Source of the DNA: Actinomycetota bacterium
GTDB lineage: Bacteria > Actinomycetota > Geothermincolia > Geothermincolales > RBG-13-55-18
Length of the DNA stretch: 61,571 nt
Direction of reading: 5' to 3'
NCBI GenBank assembly: GCA_013178005.1
Contig: JABLXL010000018.1
Span: 1 to 61,571 of the forward strand
Part shown: positions 17,718 through 25,399 of the stretch, one piece after another
Layout: every line of letters begins with the position of its first letter
How positions within the stretch are numbered: the stretch's first letter is position 1
Position numbers and translations under genes: made by a program
The notes under the pieces: generated by a model
The model's database searches: none
What the model was told of the DNA's origin: nothing
Seen by the model: only the letters and a program-made list of their open reading frames with translations

Positions 17718-17919
17718 GTTTAAGGTTCGCCAGAAAAAAAGGAGGGGTCGCCTCAACGGACTACCCCTTACGGTTTTCTCCTTTCCGAGGGAAGTGATTC
17801 TCACCCTGGGATGCAGGAGCCGGCGTAGGCCGGAAACACAGGAGGAGGTGAGAACCGGGTACCCAGGCCGCTCTCCGCATGATGTTCGTTCGGTCTTACT
17901 CATTAAAGCGAGGTGAAAA

Positions 17920-18711
17920 ATGGCGTATGACTATGAGCTGGTGAAAGTCGAGATAGTCGACGGCGTAGCCACCATGACCCTCAACCGGCCTCCCCTTAAC
18001 CCCCTCAATGCCGACCTTTTCATGCAGATCGGTCAGTGCGCGAAAGAGCTCTCCGTGGACGACGAGGTCCGCGCGGTGGTGCTTACGGGTGGAGAGAAGA
18101 ACTTCGCCGCGGGCGCGGACATCAAAGAGATGGTGGAGCAGACCCCGGTGATGATCTCCAAGTTCATCGGCATCGCCCAGGCGAGTTTCACGGCGGTGGA
18201 GGACATTCCCAAGCCGGTCATAGCGGCCATCAACGGATTCGCCCTGGGCGGCGGCTGCGAGCTGGCCATCTGCGCCGACTGGCGCTACGCCCACGAGGAC
18301 GCCAAAATAGGGCAGCCGGAGATCCTCCTCGGCATCATACCCGGGGCGGGGGGGACCCAGAGGTTGCCTCGCCTCATCGGCCCCGCCAAGGCCAAGGAGA
18401 TGATATACAGCGGCCGTTTCTACAGCGCCCAGGAATGCCTGGAGATGGGGCTGGTGCAAAAGGTGGTGTCCGGCGAGGAGTCGGTGATCGAATACGCCCG
18501 CAAGGTGGCCTCGAAGTACGCCAACGGTCCCGCGGTGGCCCTGGCCATGGCCAAGAAGGCCATCAACAAGGGCATGGAGTGCTCCATCGAGGAGGGGCTG
18601 CTCATCGAGGCGCACGGAATAGCGCTTTGTTTCGGCTCCGAGGATCAGAAGATAGGTATGCGCACCTTCCTGGAGGAGGGCCCCGGCAAGGCCAAGTTCA
18701 CGGGAAGGTAG
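17920..18711 (+). CDS. Enoyl-CoA hydratase/isomerase (crotonase family)
   Basis: Protein of 263 residues, full family length. The oxyanion-hole segments are present (GGEKNFAAGADIKEM and NGFALGGGCELAICAD). The catalytic region carries PEILLGIIPGAGGTQRLPR, which keeps the glutamates of true hydratases. It should hydrate short-chain trans-2-enoyl-CoA such as crotonyl-CoA in beta-oxidation or its reversal. GAGGTG precedes the ATG. It is followed by an acyl-CoA dehydrogenase 92 bp later, forming a two-gene fatty-acid or butyryl-CoA unit. The exact chain-length preference is not visible. Confidence 0.9.
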   Translation: MAYDYELVKVEIVDGVATMTLNRPPLNPLNADLFMQIGQCAKELSVDDEVRAVVLTGGEKNFAAGADIKEMVEQTPVMISKFIGIAQASFTAVEDIPKPVIAAINGFALGGGCELAICADWRYAHEDAKIGQPEILLGIIPGAGGTQRLPRLIGPAKAKEMIYSGRFYSAQECLEMGLVQKVVSGEESVIEYARKVASKYANGPAVALAMAKKAINKGMECSIEEGLLIEAHGIALCFGSEDQKIGMRTFLEEGPGKAKFTGR

Positions 18712-18803
18712 GGGCATACTCGATTACATAGATGGGCGATATCCGAGCCCGCGAGGAAGGAACGAACCCAACCAGGAGTTCGAAGAAGTAAGGAGGTTCA
18801 TTG

Positions 18804-19973
18804 ATGGTCGATTTCGAACTCACGGAAGAACAAAAAGCGGCGTGCAAGATGGCCCACGAGTTCGCGCTCAACGAGATGCGTCCCATCGCCCTCGAGTGCG
18901 ACAAGGAGGGCAAGATACCGGATGAGCTGATCAAGAAGGCCGCCGCGGCGGGGCTCACCGCCATGGCCATCCCCGAGGAGTACGGCGGGGGAGGGCTGGA
19001 CCAGCTCACCGCGGCTATGGTCAGCGAGGAGCTCTTCTGGGGGTGCGCCGGTATAGCCACCACCCTGGGCGCCAACAGCCTGGCCACCACCCCCATGATG
19101 ATCGCCGCCAACGACGACCAGCGCCAGAGGTACTTCCCGCGCCTCTGCGACCCCGACGACCCCAAGTTCGCGGCATTCTGCCTCACCGAGCCGGGTGCGG
19201 GGTCCGACGCCGCCGCCATCTCCACCACCATCCAGGAAACGGACGACGGCTACATACTCAACGGCCAGAAGTGCTTCATCACCAACGGCGGGATCGCCGA
19301 CTTCTACACCGTCTTCTGCACCTTCGACAAGGAGAAGAAATACGGCGGCATCGGCGCGGTGATCGTGGAGCGCGCCTACGAGGGAGTGTCCATCGGCAAG
19401 AAGGAAGACAAGATGGGCATCCGCGCCTCCAACACTACCGAGGTGATCTTCGACAACGTCAAGGTGCCCAAGGAGAACCTGCTCGTTCCCATGGGCCAGG
19501 GCTTCTACAACGTCATGACCACCCTCGACCTCACCCGCGCCAGCGTGGCGGCGGCGGGAGTGGGCGTGGCGCGCGCCGCCTTTGAGGAGGCCCTGAAGTA
19601 CGCCAAGGAGAGGGTGCAGTTCGGGCGTCCCATCATCGCCCAGCAGTCCATCAACTTCATGCTGGCGGAGATGGCCATGAAGATCGAGGCCGGCAGGCGC
19701 CTCTACCAGCTGGCGGCCTGGAAGGCCACCAAAGGCCTGCCCTGCTCCCTGGAGTCCTCCTACGCCAAGGCCTTCGGCGGCGACCTCGCCATGGAGGTCA
19801 CCACCAACGCGGTGCAGATCCACGGCGGCTACGGCTACATGAAGGAATACCTGGTGGAGAAGCTCATGCGCGACGCCAAGATCATGCAGATCTACGAGGG
19901 CACCGCGCAGATCCAGAGGCTGGTCATCGGAGCCAACCTCATGGGCATCACCGACGCCTATCCCTGGGGCTAA
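18804..19973 (+). CDS. Acyl-CoA dehydrogenase (short-chain/butyryl type)
   Basis: Protein of 389 residues, standard length. Signatures are CLTEPGAGSDA, FITNGGIADFY, and C-terminal IHGGYGYMKEY with the catalytic glutamate in QIYEGTAQIQR, the position used by short- and medium-chain enzymes. FAD-dependent; its electrons go to or come from Etf. EtfBA of the operon at 841-9229 is the only Etf in the window and a likely partner. AAGGAGG (18790-18796) is 7 nt before the ATG at 18804; a TTG at 18801 is too close. Two terminators follow. Confidence 0.93.
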   Translation: MVDFELTEEQKAACKMAHEFALNEMRPIALECDKEGKIPDELIKKAAAAGLTAMAIPEEYGGGGLDQLTAAMVSEELFWGCAGIATTLGANSLATTPMMIAANDDQRQRYFPRLCDPDDPKFAAFCLTEPGAGSDAAAISTTIQETDDGYILNGQKCFITNGGIADFYTVFCTFDKEKKYGGIGAVIVERAYEGVSIGKKEDKMGIRASNTTEVIFDNVKVPKENLLVPMGQGFYNVMTTLDLTRASVAAAGVGVARAAFEEALKYAKERVQFGRPIIAQQSINFMLAEMAMKIEAGRRLYQLAAWKATKGLPCSLESSYAKAFGGDLAMEVTTNAVQIHGGYGYMKEYLVEKLMRDAKIMQIYEGTAQIQRLVIGANLMGITDAYPWG

Positions 19974-19991
19974 GCTCCCGGGACAGAACCG

Positions 19992-20069
19992 CTCAAAGGG
20001 GCGCCTTCCCGGCGCCCCTTTTCATGGGGTCTCAAAGGGGCGCCTTCCCGGCGCCCCTTTTCATGGGGT
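19992..20069 (+). terminator. Tandemly duplicated Rho-independent terminator
   Basis: A 39-bp unit is repeated exactly: 19992-20030 and 20031-20069. Each holds a hairpin with 11-bp stem (AAAGGGGCGCC with GGCGCCCCTTT) and a T4 tail, at about 19995-20022 and 20034-20061. It ends the echA/acyl-CoA dehydrogenase transcript. Confidence 0.85.
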
Positions 20070-20195
20070 CGTATCTTGACTTTTTCCTCGGTTTGCTTGT
20101 GTTTGCAGGCCCTCAAACCTTGCGTTTCCCCTAACCTTGGGGTCGTATCTTCCTTTAAATGGGGTCGTATCTTGACTTTTTCCTCGGTTTGCTTG
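20064..20195. repeat. Dispersed repeat, two full copies and one fragment
   Basis: A 36-bp sequence starting TGGGGTCGTATCTTGAC is identical at 20064-20099 and 20160-20195; its first 13 bases recur at 20138-20150. The G4TCxxATCTTGAC form resembles short repeats found beside REP-associated transposases in many genomes, but no transposase is present here. The rest of the gap 20196-20478 shows nothing I can name. Confidence 0.75.
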
Positions 20196-20478
20196 AAGTT
20201 GCAAATTCCGGCCTGGGCCGCCGGGTAACGGCCTCGCTCGGCGCGCGCGATGCCCCTCCGGAATAGAAACCTCCTCCAGCGCGCCCTCCCTGCGACCGAC
20301 CCGGCTGTTCCCGGGCAGCTGGCAGCGTCTCCCTCCTTCTTCCGGCCCGGCTGGGTCGATATGTGCGTGCAGAGAATGACATCCCTTCATGAAACAACGC
20401 GCCGACACCCTACGCCTCGCCATGTCAAGCGAGTTAACTTGCGCGATGCAGGCCTTAGAGCGGGGGAGAATAAACCGC

Positions 20479-20496
20479 AGGTGATATTATTCACCT
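20479..20496 (+). promoter_or_regulatory. Hairpin covering the ribosome site of the HgdB-like gene
   Basis: AGGTGA (20479-20484) and TCACCT (20491-20496) are a perfect inverted repeat around TATTAT, ending at the base before the ATG. AGGTGA is the only ribosome-site-like sequence, so folding would hide it. It could equally be an operator for a dimeric repressor. Confidence 0.4.
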
Positions 20497-21492
20497 ATGG
20501 GAAAGATAGGCATAACCACAACCGTGCCCATAGAGGTTATCTACGCCGCCGGGCATGTGCCGGTGGACCTCAACAACGTGTTCGTCTCGCATCCGCGCTG
20601 CCGCGAATTGATAGAGAGGGCGGAGGAGGCAGGTTTCCCCCGCTCCTTCTGTGCATGGATAAAGGGCATCTACGGGGCCGTGAAGGAGATGGGGGACCTC
20701 GATGCCGTGGTGGCGGTGACCCAGGGAGACTGCTCCAACACCCATGGCCTCATGGAGACCCTGCAATCCGAGGGCATGGAGGTGATCCCCTTCGCCTTCC
20801 CGTACGAGAGGGATTACGAGTTGTTGCGCCTGCAGGTGGAGGTGTTCGGACGCCGTCTGGGCGCAGAGGATGAGGCCGTCAGGGAGATGGCGGAAAAGCT
20901 GGACGGCGTGCGCTCCAGGGCGCATCGCGTCGACGAGATGACCTGGAAAGAGGGGTTAGTGACGGGGCTAGAGAACCACCTTTTCCTGGTGAGCTGCAGC
21001 GACATGGAGCAGGACCCCGTCGCCTTCGGGAAGAAACTCGACGCCTTCATCTCCGAGGCAGAGGGGCGCGCTGGGGGAGGAGATTTCGAGGTCGCGGAGG
21101 AAATGGTGAGGCTGGGGTACGTGGGAGTGCCCCCCATAGCCCCCTCTCTTTACGGTTACCTGGAGGAGCTCGGCGCGCGCGTGGTGTTCAACGAGACGCA
21201 ACGCCAGTTCAGCCTGCCATTCGAGACGCCCGACCTGGTTGAGAAGTACAGGCTTTACAGTTACCCTTATTCCATATTCTACCGCATGGAAGATATAGGG
21301 CGGGAGATCGAGAGAAGGAGGCTGGCGGGGATCATCCATTACGTGCAGAGCTTCTGTTTCCGCCAGGTAGAGGATATCATCCTGCGCCGTTTCCTGGGCG
21401 TCCCCATACTCACCCTGGAGCTCGACCGCGAGACGGAGCTCGACGCCCGCGCGCGGGTGCGGTTGGAGAGCTTCGTGGAGATGCTGCGTTGA
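20497..21492 (+). CDS. 2-hydroxyacyl-CoA dehydratase family (HgdB/BcrC-like) iron-sulfur protein
   Basis: Protein of 331 residues, near the size of single HgdB-like subunits. Cysteines expected to bind a 4Fe-4S cluster are present in FPRSFCAWIKG, TQGDCSNTHG and VQSFCFRQVEDI. The family includes 2-hydroxyacyl-CoA dehydratases, benzoyl-CoA reductase subunits and double-cubane reductases. Here there is no partner subunit and no activator ATPase next door. Instead it is 50 bp ahead of queD, on the same strand as queD, queC and queE. Substrate unknown; a role in queuosine metabolism is only a hypothesis from context. Confidence 0.75.
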   Translation: MGKIGITTTVPIEVIYAAGHVPVDLNNVFVSHPRCRELIERAEEAGFPRSFCAWIKGIYGAVKEMGDLDAVVAVTQGDCSNTHGLMETLQSEGMEVIPFAFPYERDYELLRLQVEVFGRRLGAEDEAVREMAEKLDGVRSRAHRVDEMTWKEGLVTGLENHLFLVSCSDMEQDPVAFGKKLDAFISEAEGRAGGGDFEVAEEMVRLGYVGVPPIAPSLYGYLEELGARVVFNETQRQFSLPFETPDLVEKYRLYSYPYSIFYRMEDIGREIERRRLAGIIHYVQSFCFRQVEDIILRRFLGVPILTLELDRETELDARARVRLESFVEMLR

Positions 21493-21542
21493 GCAAGGGT
21501 CGTACGCGAGGCTTTGCGTTCCCACGATGGTACAATGGTTCC

Positions 21543-21920
21543 ATGTACGAGATATGCGTAACGGTGAGCTTCCACGCCGCCCATTTCCTTCGCGAATACG
21601 AGGGAAAATGCGCGCGCCTGCACGGACACACCTGGAGGGTTAAAGCCGCCGTCTCCGGCAATTCCCTTGGCCACGCAGGCATGGTGATGGATTTCCATGA
21701 CCTAAAGGCGCTCCTGGAGGAGACCGTGGCTCCCTTCGATCACGTCTGCCTCAACGACCTGGAGCCTTTCGACCGCGCCTCCCCCACTTCAGAGAACATT
21801 GCCCGCCACGTCTATGGGGCGCTCAAGGAAAGGCTGGGGACCTCGGCGCCGGGGGTCAGGCTTTCCTGGGTGAGCGTGAGTGAATCGCCGGACACCGAGG
21901 TGGTCTACCGGGAGGGTTGA
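21543..21920 (+). CDS. queD: 6-carboxy-5,6,7,8-tetrahydropterin synthase
   Basis: Protein of 125 residues, matching the family. The zinc and active-site elements are visible: FHAAHFL and the CARLHGH motif (CxxxHGH). It converts 7,8-dihydroneopterin triphosphate to 6-carboxytetrahydropterin on the way to preQ0. The ATG at 21543 fits the family N-terminus; a TTG at 21489 would add 18 residues and overlap the previous stop but has a better ribosome site. Its stop overlaps queC (TGATG), so the two are translationally coupled. Confidence 0.9.
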   Translation: MYEICVTVSFHAAHFLREYEGKCARLHGHTWRVKAAVSGNSLGHAGMVMDFHDLKALLEETVAPFDHVCLNDLEPFDRASPTSENIARHVYGALKERLGTSAPGVRLSWVSVSESPDTEVVYREG

Positions 21921-22612
21921 TGGGCGACAACGTGGTCATGCTCTCGGCTGGACTCGACTCGGCGGTAAACCTCCTCATCTCCATCGAGGAGGGCGGGGTG
22001 GAGGCCGCGGTAACCGTGGACTACGGGCAGATGGCAGCGGCGCGGGAAGTCGAAAAGGCTGCCCTTCTCTGCACCGCGCACGGCGTCAGGCACCTGGTCC
22101 TGGACGCGAGGTGGCTGGGGGAGCTCTCCGGTGATGCCCTGACCACGGCGGAACGGCCGTTGCCGGAGGTGGGACCGGAGGGGATGGAGGACCTCGCCGC
22201 CGCGCGCGAGCGGGCGCGGGCGGTGTGGGTCCCGAACCGCAACGGGCTGTTGGCGGCCATGGGCGCCTGCGTGGCGGAGGCGACGGGCGCGGGATGGGTG
22301 GTGATGGGACTCAACGCCGAGGAGGCGGAAACCTTCCCGGACAACTCGCGCGATTTTCTGAACGAGACCAACCACGCCCTGGGCTACTCCACGCGTTCGG
22401 GAGTGAGGTTGCGCAGCTTCACGGTGGAATGGGATAAAATGGATATATTGCGGGAAGCCATAGCGCGTGAGCTGGACTTTAACAGCATTTGGGCGTGCTA
22501 TAATGGAGGCGCGTCCATGTGCGGTCGCTGCGAGTCTTGCGCGCGCCTGCGCAGGGCGGCGATGGGAGTGGGGGCGGCGGAGCGCCTGGCGGGGCTATTC
22601 GCCGGCGGATGA
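21920..22612 (+). CDS. queC: 7-cyano-7-deazaguanine (preQ0) synthase
   Basis: Protein of 230 residues, normal length. The PP-loop appears as VMLSAGLDSAVN (usually SGGxDS), and the C-terminal zinc site is CxxCxxC in SMCGRCESCARL after an upstream cysteine. It turns 7-carboxy-7-deazaguanine into preQ0 with ATP and ammonia. GGGAGGG lies just before the ATG. It sits between queD and a DUF366 gene. Confidence 0.93.
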   Translation: MGDNVVMLSAGLDSAVNLLISIEEGGVEAAVTVDYGQMAAAREVEKAALLCTAHGVRHLVLDARWLGELSGDALTTAERPLPEVGPEGMEDLAAARERARAVWVPNRNGLLAAMGACVAEATGAGWVVMGLNAEEAETFPDNSRDFLNETNHALGYSTRSGVRLRSFTVEWDKMDILREAIARELDFNSIWACYNGGASMCGRCESCARLRRAAMGVGAAERLAGLFAGG

Positions 22613-22650
22613 TGCCGCGGCGGGGTAGGAGCGGAGTGATCGGAGGGGGC

Positions 22651-23238
22651 ATGAAGGGAAAGTACATTAAGGGCAAGAAGATCACCTACGACGGCACGCA
22701 GCTCCGTTCCCTCTATTCCTACACCGTGCACGACGTGCAGGGCGACTCCATCCTCGCTTTCCGCGGGCCCTGCCGGGTGGGCGTGGACAGCCTGGTGGAC
22801 GTCGAGGATCGCAAGAACCGGGCCGAGATCAGAAGCGAGGAGATGGCCCACTTCATCGTGGAGCTGTTCGGGTGCGACCTGGAGCGCGCCGTAATCCTGC
22901 AAAGGCTCTTTCTCTGCGTGGTCAAGGACGTCATAGAGGAACTGAAACCCGAACTCTTCATCGTCCGCAGGGGCGACGATCTCTATATAGAGGTGGAGGC
23001 GGAGGAGGGAGAGGAGGAGAACCGCAAGCTGACGGTGTCCGTGGCCACGGTCAGCCCGGTATCCGCACTCATCCACCTCGGGGTGAACGTGTCCAGCGAG
23101 AACACTCCCGTGCCCACCCTGGGCCTCGACGACCTCGAGGTGCCGGTGGACGATTTCATCCTCAAGGTCCTGCAGGGGTTCATCAACGAGATGAAGGGCA
23201 TCGAGCAAGCCCGCTGCAAGGTCAGGGGCGTGAGCTGA
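22651..23238 (+). CDS. DUF366 family protein
   Basis: Protein of 195 residues starting MKGKYIKGKKITYDGTQL. The pattern GDSILAFRGPCRV, VDVEDRKN and MAHFIVELFG matches my recollection of DUF366, a family best known from archaea with no known function. No catalytic motif or metal site stands out. GGAGGGG precedes the ATG by a few bases. It is inside the que cluster (39 bp after queC), so a link to deazaguanine metabolism or tRNA modification is possible. The family assignment should be confirmed by profile search. Confidence 0.65.
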   Translation: MKGKYIKGKKITYDGTQLRSLYSYTVHDVQGDSILAFRGPCRVGVDSLVDVEDRKNRAEIRSEEMAHFIVELFGCDLERAVILQRLFLCVVKDVIEELKPELFIVRRGDDLYIEVEAEEGEEENRKLTVSVATVSPVSALIHLGVNVSSENTPVPTLGLDDLEVPVDDFILKVLQGFINEMKGIEQARCKVRGVS

Positions 23239-23310
23239 GGACACCGCTCCTTCGCCGGGAGGGTCCTGGGCGCGGGGACTCGTGATAACCATGATGGTGA
23301 ACTACACAGC

Positions 23311-23521
23311 GCTTTTCCATATGCGCGCGGGGAAAAGCGGGAACCATTTATCCACGTTGCCGGTGAACGTATCCTTTCCTGACGGGAACGGGGATATGCT
23401 GACGAAGCTCGAAACCGGAGCCGGCCGGCAATCCCCTTTACGATGTGCGCGGGGCAAAGCGGGAGGCGTCCGAAAAGCCGCAGAGGAAGCCGCCCCCTTC
23501 ACCATGCGCGCGGGGAAAAGC
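23311..23521. CRISPR. Degenerate CRISPR-like array: four repeats with exact 61-bp period
   Basis: Four 28-bp units start at 23311, 23372, 23433 and 23494, exactly 61 bp apart. The core CGGGG falls at 23328, 23389, 23450 and 23511. Units 1, 3 and 4 share most of ATGCGCGCGGGGAAAAGC (units 3 and 4 match at 24 of 28, 1 and 4 at 22 of 28); unit 2 is decayed (17 of 28 with unit 4). Unit 1 is a near-perfect hairpin, GCTTTTCC with GGAAAAGC. Intervening 33-bp segments are unrelated. Read on the minus strand the unit resembles type I-E repeats (CCCCGCGC core), and 28+33 bp is the I-E spacing. The period is not a multiple of three, so it is not a protein repeat. No cas genes are seen. Confidence 0.45.
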
Positions 23522-23561
23522 GACCGACAGAAGGGGAGTCGTGTCCGGGCGGAGCGATGAA

Positions 23562-24308
23562 ATGAACGGCAGCGGCGCGTCCCTGTACGTGCACGAGGTA
23601 TTCCCATCCTTCCAAGGGGAGGGCCTGTACTGCGGCGCCCCCCAGGTGTTCGTCAGGCTCTCGGGATGCAACCTCGCGTGCGCATACTGCGACACCCCCG
23701 AGGCCAGGGAGCACACGCGGGAGGCGCGGGTATCGGACTGGGAGGGCGAGCGCGCCGGGATCGCCAATCCGGTCGCGGCGGAAGATCTCGTGCGGGTGGT
23801 TTCCTCGTTGTGGACGGGGGCGATGCACTCGGTGAGCTTGACGGGTGGCGAGCCCCTGCTGCAGGCAGAGGCGCTGGCGGTCTTGCTGCCGCGCCTGAAG
23901 GGCCTGGGGATGCCCGTCTACCTGGAGACCAACGGCACGCTCGGCGAGGAGGCGGGAGCCTTGCTGCCCTGGCTGGACTTTATCGCCATGGACGTCAAAC
24001 TGCCCTCATTCACTCAGGGCGTCGACCTCGGCGACGCCCACCGCGGTTTCTTAAGGGCGGTGCGCGGCGCGGATGTCTTTCTCAAGATGGTCGTGGACAT
24101 GGACACCTCGCCGGAGGAGGTGGCCGCGGCGTGCATGCAGCTCGGGGAAGAGGCCGCGCGGCTCACGCTGGTGCTGCAGCCGGCATGGAAAGAAGGGGGC
24201 GTCGCCTTGACCCCGCGTCGCGCACGGGACCTCGCGCTCGTCGCCGCGCCCCTTTTCGCCGCGGTCAGGGTGCTTCCACAGGCGCACAAGGCCTGGGGAA
24301 TAAGATAG
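23562..24308 (+). CDS. queE: 7-carboxy-7-deazaguanine synthase (radical SAM)
   Basis: Protein of 248 residues. It begins SLYVHEVFPSFQGEGLYCG, then FVRLSGCNLACAYCDT, the CxxxCxxC cluster of radical SAM enzymes, followed by SLTGGEPLLQ and YLETNG. It makes 7-carboxy-7-deazaguanine from carboxytetrahydropterin. The ATG at 23562 has GGAG 7 nt upstream; longer in-frame starts would read through the CRISPR-like repeats. It completes the route to preQ0 with queD and queC; no folE, queF, tgt or queA is in the window. Confidence 0.93.
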   Translation: MNGSGASLYVHEVFPSFQGEGLYCGAPQVFVRLSGCNLACAYCDTPEAREHTREARVSDWEGERAGIANPVAAEDLVRVVSSLWTGAMHSVSLTGGEPLLQAEALAVLLPRLKGLGMPVYLETNGTLGEEAGALLPWLDFIAMDVKLPSFTQGVDLGDAHRGFLRAVRGADVFLKMVVDMDTSPEEVAAACMQLGEEAARLTLVLQPAWKEGGVALTPRRARDLALVAAPLFAAVRVLPQAHKAWGIR

Positions 24309-24381
24309 CGGCAACCAAGCGCCTTGACGTGATGGAAATGATTATTCCACTGGCGCAAAGGCCTGGGGAATAATATGGCGG
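24281..24381 (+). repeat. Imperfect direct duplication of the queE tail
   Basis: 24281-24311 and 24352-24381 share GGCGCA followed by AAGGCCTGGGGAATAA and a GCGG end, with three or four differences. The first copy includes the queE stop; the second lies just before the DUF3786 gene. Confidence 0.7.
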
Positions 24382-24393
24382 AGGAGGGATACC

Positions 24394-25029
24394 ATGCGTG
24401 GAGAGGAGACGAAAGACCAGTACCGGGAGGCGAGGGAGAAGGCGGCCGGCGAGCTGGCCTCCAAGGACCCGACCTGGATGGCCTCACGCGCCGGCGTGAC
24501 CTATTCCTTCGCGGAGAGGCGTTTCGAGGTGCCATTCCTCGGTGAGGTGCTCACCGTTTCCTACCCGTCCGGGGACGTGAAGCGCGCTGAAGGAGGGGCT
24601 GCCGGACCCGAGGAGTCCCTCATCGTGCTCCACTACCTGTTGACGGCCGATGGTGGCGAGGTGGGTGAGCGCTGGGTGGCCTACCGGGATCTGCCCGGCG
24701 CCCGCTATCACGAGCCCGCCTTTCGAACCGACGTCGAGGACCCCCTGTCGCGCGCCCTGGAGGGGCGCCTGGAGGGGCTGCGCGTATGGGTGGAACGCAA
24801 CGCCCGCCGACTCGACCTGCCCGGTGACGTGGCGGCGGCATGGGATGTACTTCCGCGCGTGCCTCTGCTGGTGATCTTCAACGAGCGGGACGAGGAGTTC
24901 CCCGCCTCCGCCAAGGTGCTCTTCGAAGCCTCGGCGCCCGGGTATCTGCCCACCGAGGACCTGTCCGTGCTGGCCGAGCTGGCGGCGGCGCGCCTGATCA
25001 AGGAACTAGGCGGCGCGAGGCCAGGTTGA
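24394..25029 (+). CDS. DUF3786 domain protein
   Basis: Protein of 211 residues. The central part (LIVLHYLLTADGGE, WVAYRDLPGARYHEPAF) and the C-terminal FNERDEEFPASAKVLFE pattern match DUF3786, a family common in anaerobes, often near corrinoid or CO-dehydrogenase genes, without established function. No signal peptide, membrane segment or cysteine motif is seen. GGAGGG precedes the ATG. It follows queE by 85 bp and may be cotranscribed. Confidence 0.7.
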   Translation: MRGEETKDQYREAREKAAGELASKDPTWMASRAGVTYSFAERRFEVPFLGEVLTVSYPSGDVKRAEGGAAGPEESLIVLHYLLTADGGEVGERWVAYRDLPGARYHEPAFRTDVEDPLSRALEGRLEGLRVWVERNARRLDLPGDVAAAWDVLPRVPLLVIFNERDEEFPASAKVLFEASAPGYLPTEDLSVLAELAAARLIKELGGARPG

Positions 25030-25274
25030 GGAGGGTCGGCATACCGCGACTCCCTCCCGGCTATATACGCAAATCAAGCGAGCGCGAAAGCACGGCTCCC
25101 TGGAGGCATGGCCAATGGGTCAGGAAGATCCTTCAGGGGCAAAAAACTTGCATTTGCGCGATCCCCGCCGGAGCCCGGCTTGTCCCGTTCACATGGAGTT
25201 TGACTGCCAATGGAAGAAGTAGGGCAAGCGTTTGGGGCTCGTGTCCACCATACAGTGAACCAGCACAAGCCCTG

Positions 25275-25302
25275 TTCAAGTGTCCGCGGCATGGTTTATG
25301 AT
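25275..25302 (+). promoter_or_regulatory. Possible promoter for the HNH gene
   Basis: TTCAAG (25275-25280) and TATGAT (25297-25302) are 16 bp apart in the 370-bp gap 25030-25399. The -35 is poor. The remainder of that gap holds only an imperfect hairpin at about 25029-25056 with no T run. Confidence 0.3.
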
Positions 25303-25399
25303 TATGGGCAAAGTAATGGAAAGCGAAGGGGAAAGGAGACCTGGGCACACGGCCGAGATGGCGCGGGGGGTCGGTGTGTGCCGCGGGGACAGGGATACG

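Noticed and set aside
23282-23560. 92-codon open frame across the CRISPR-like units
   Set aside because: The 61-bp period changes frame between units, so the repeated peptide-like MRAGK and CARGK strings are by-products of a noncoding repeat.
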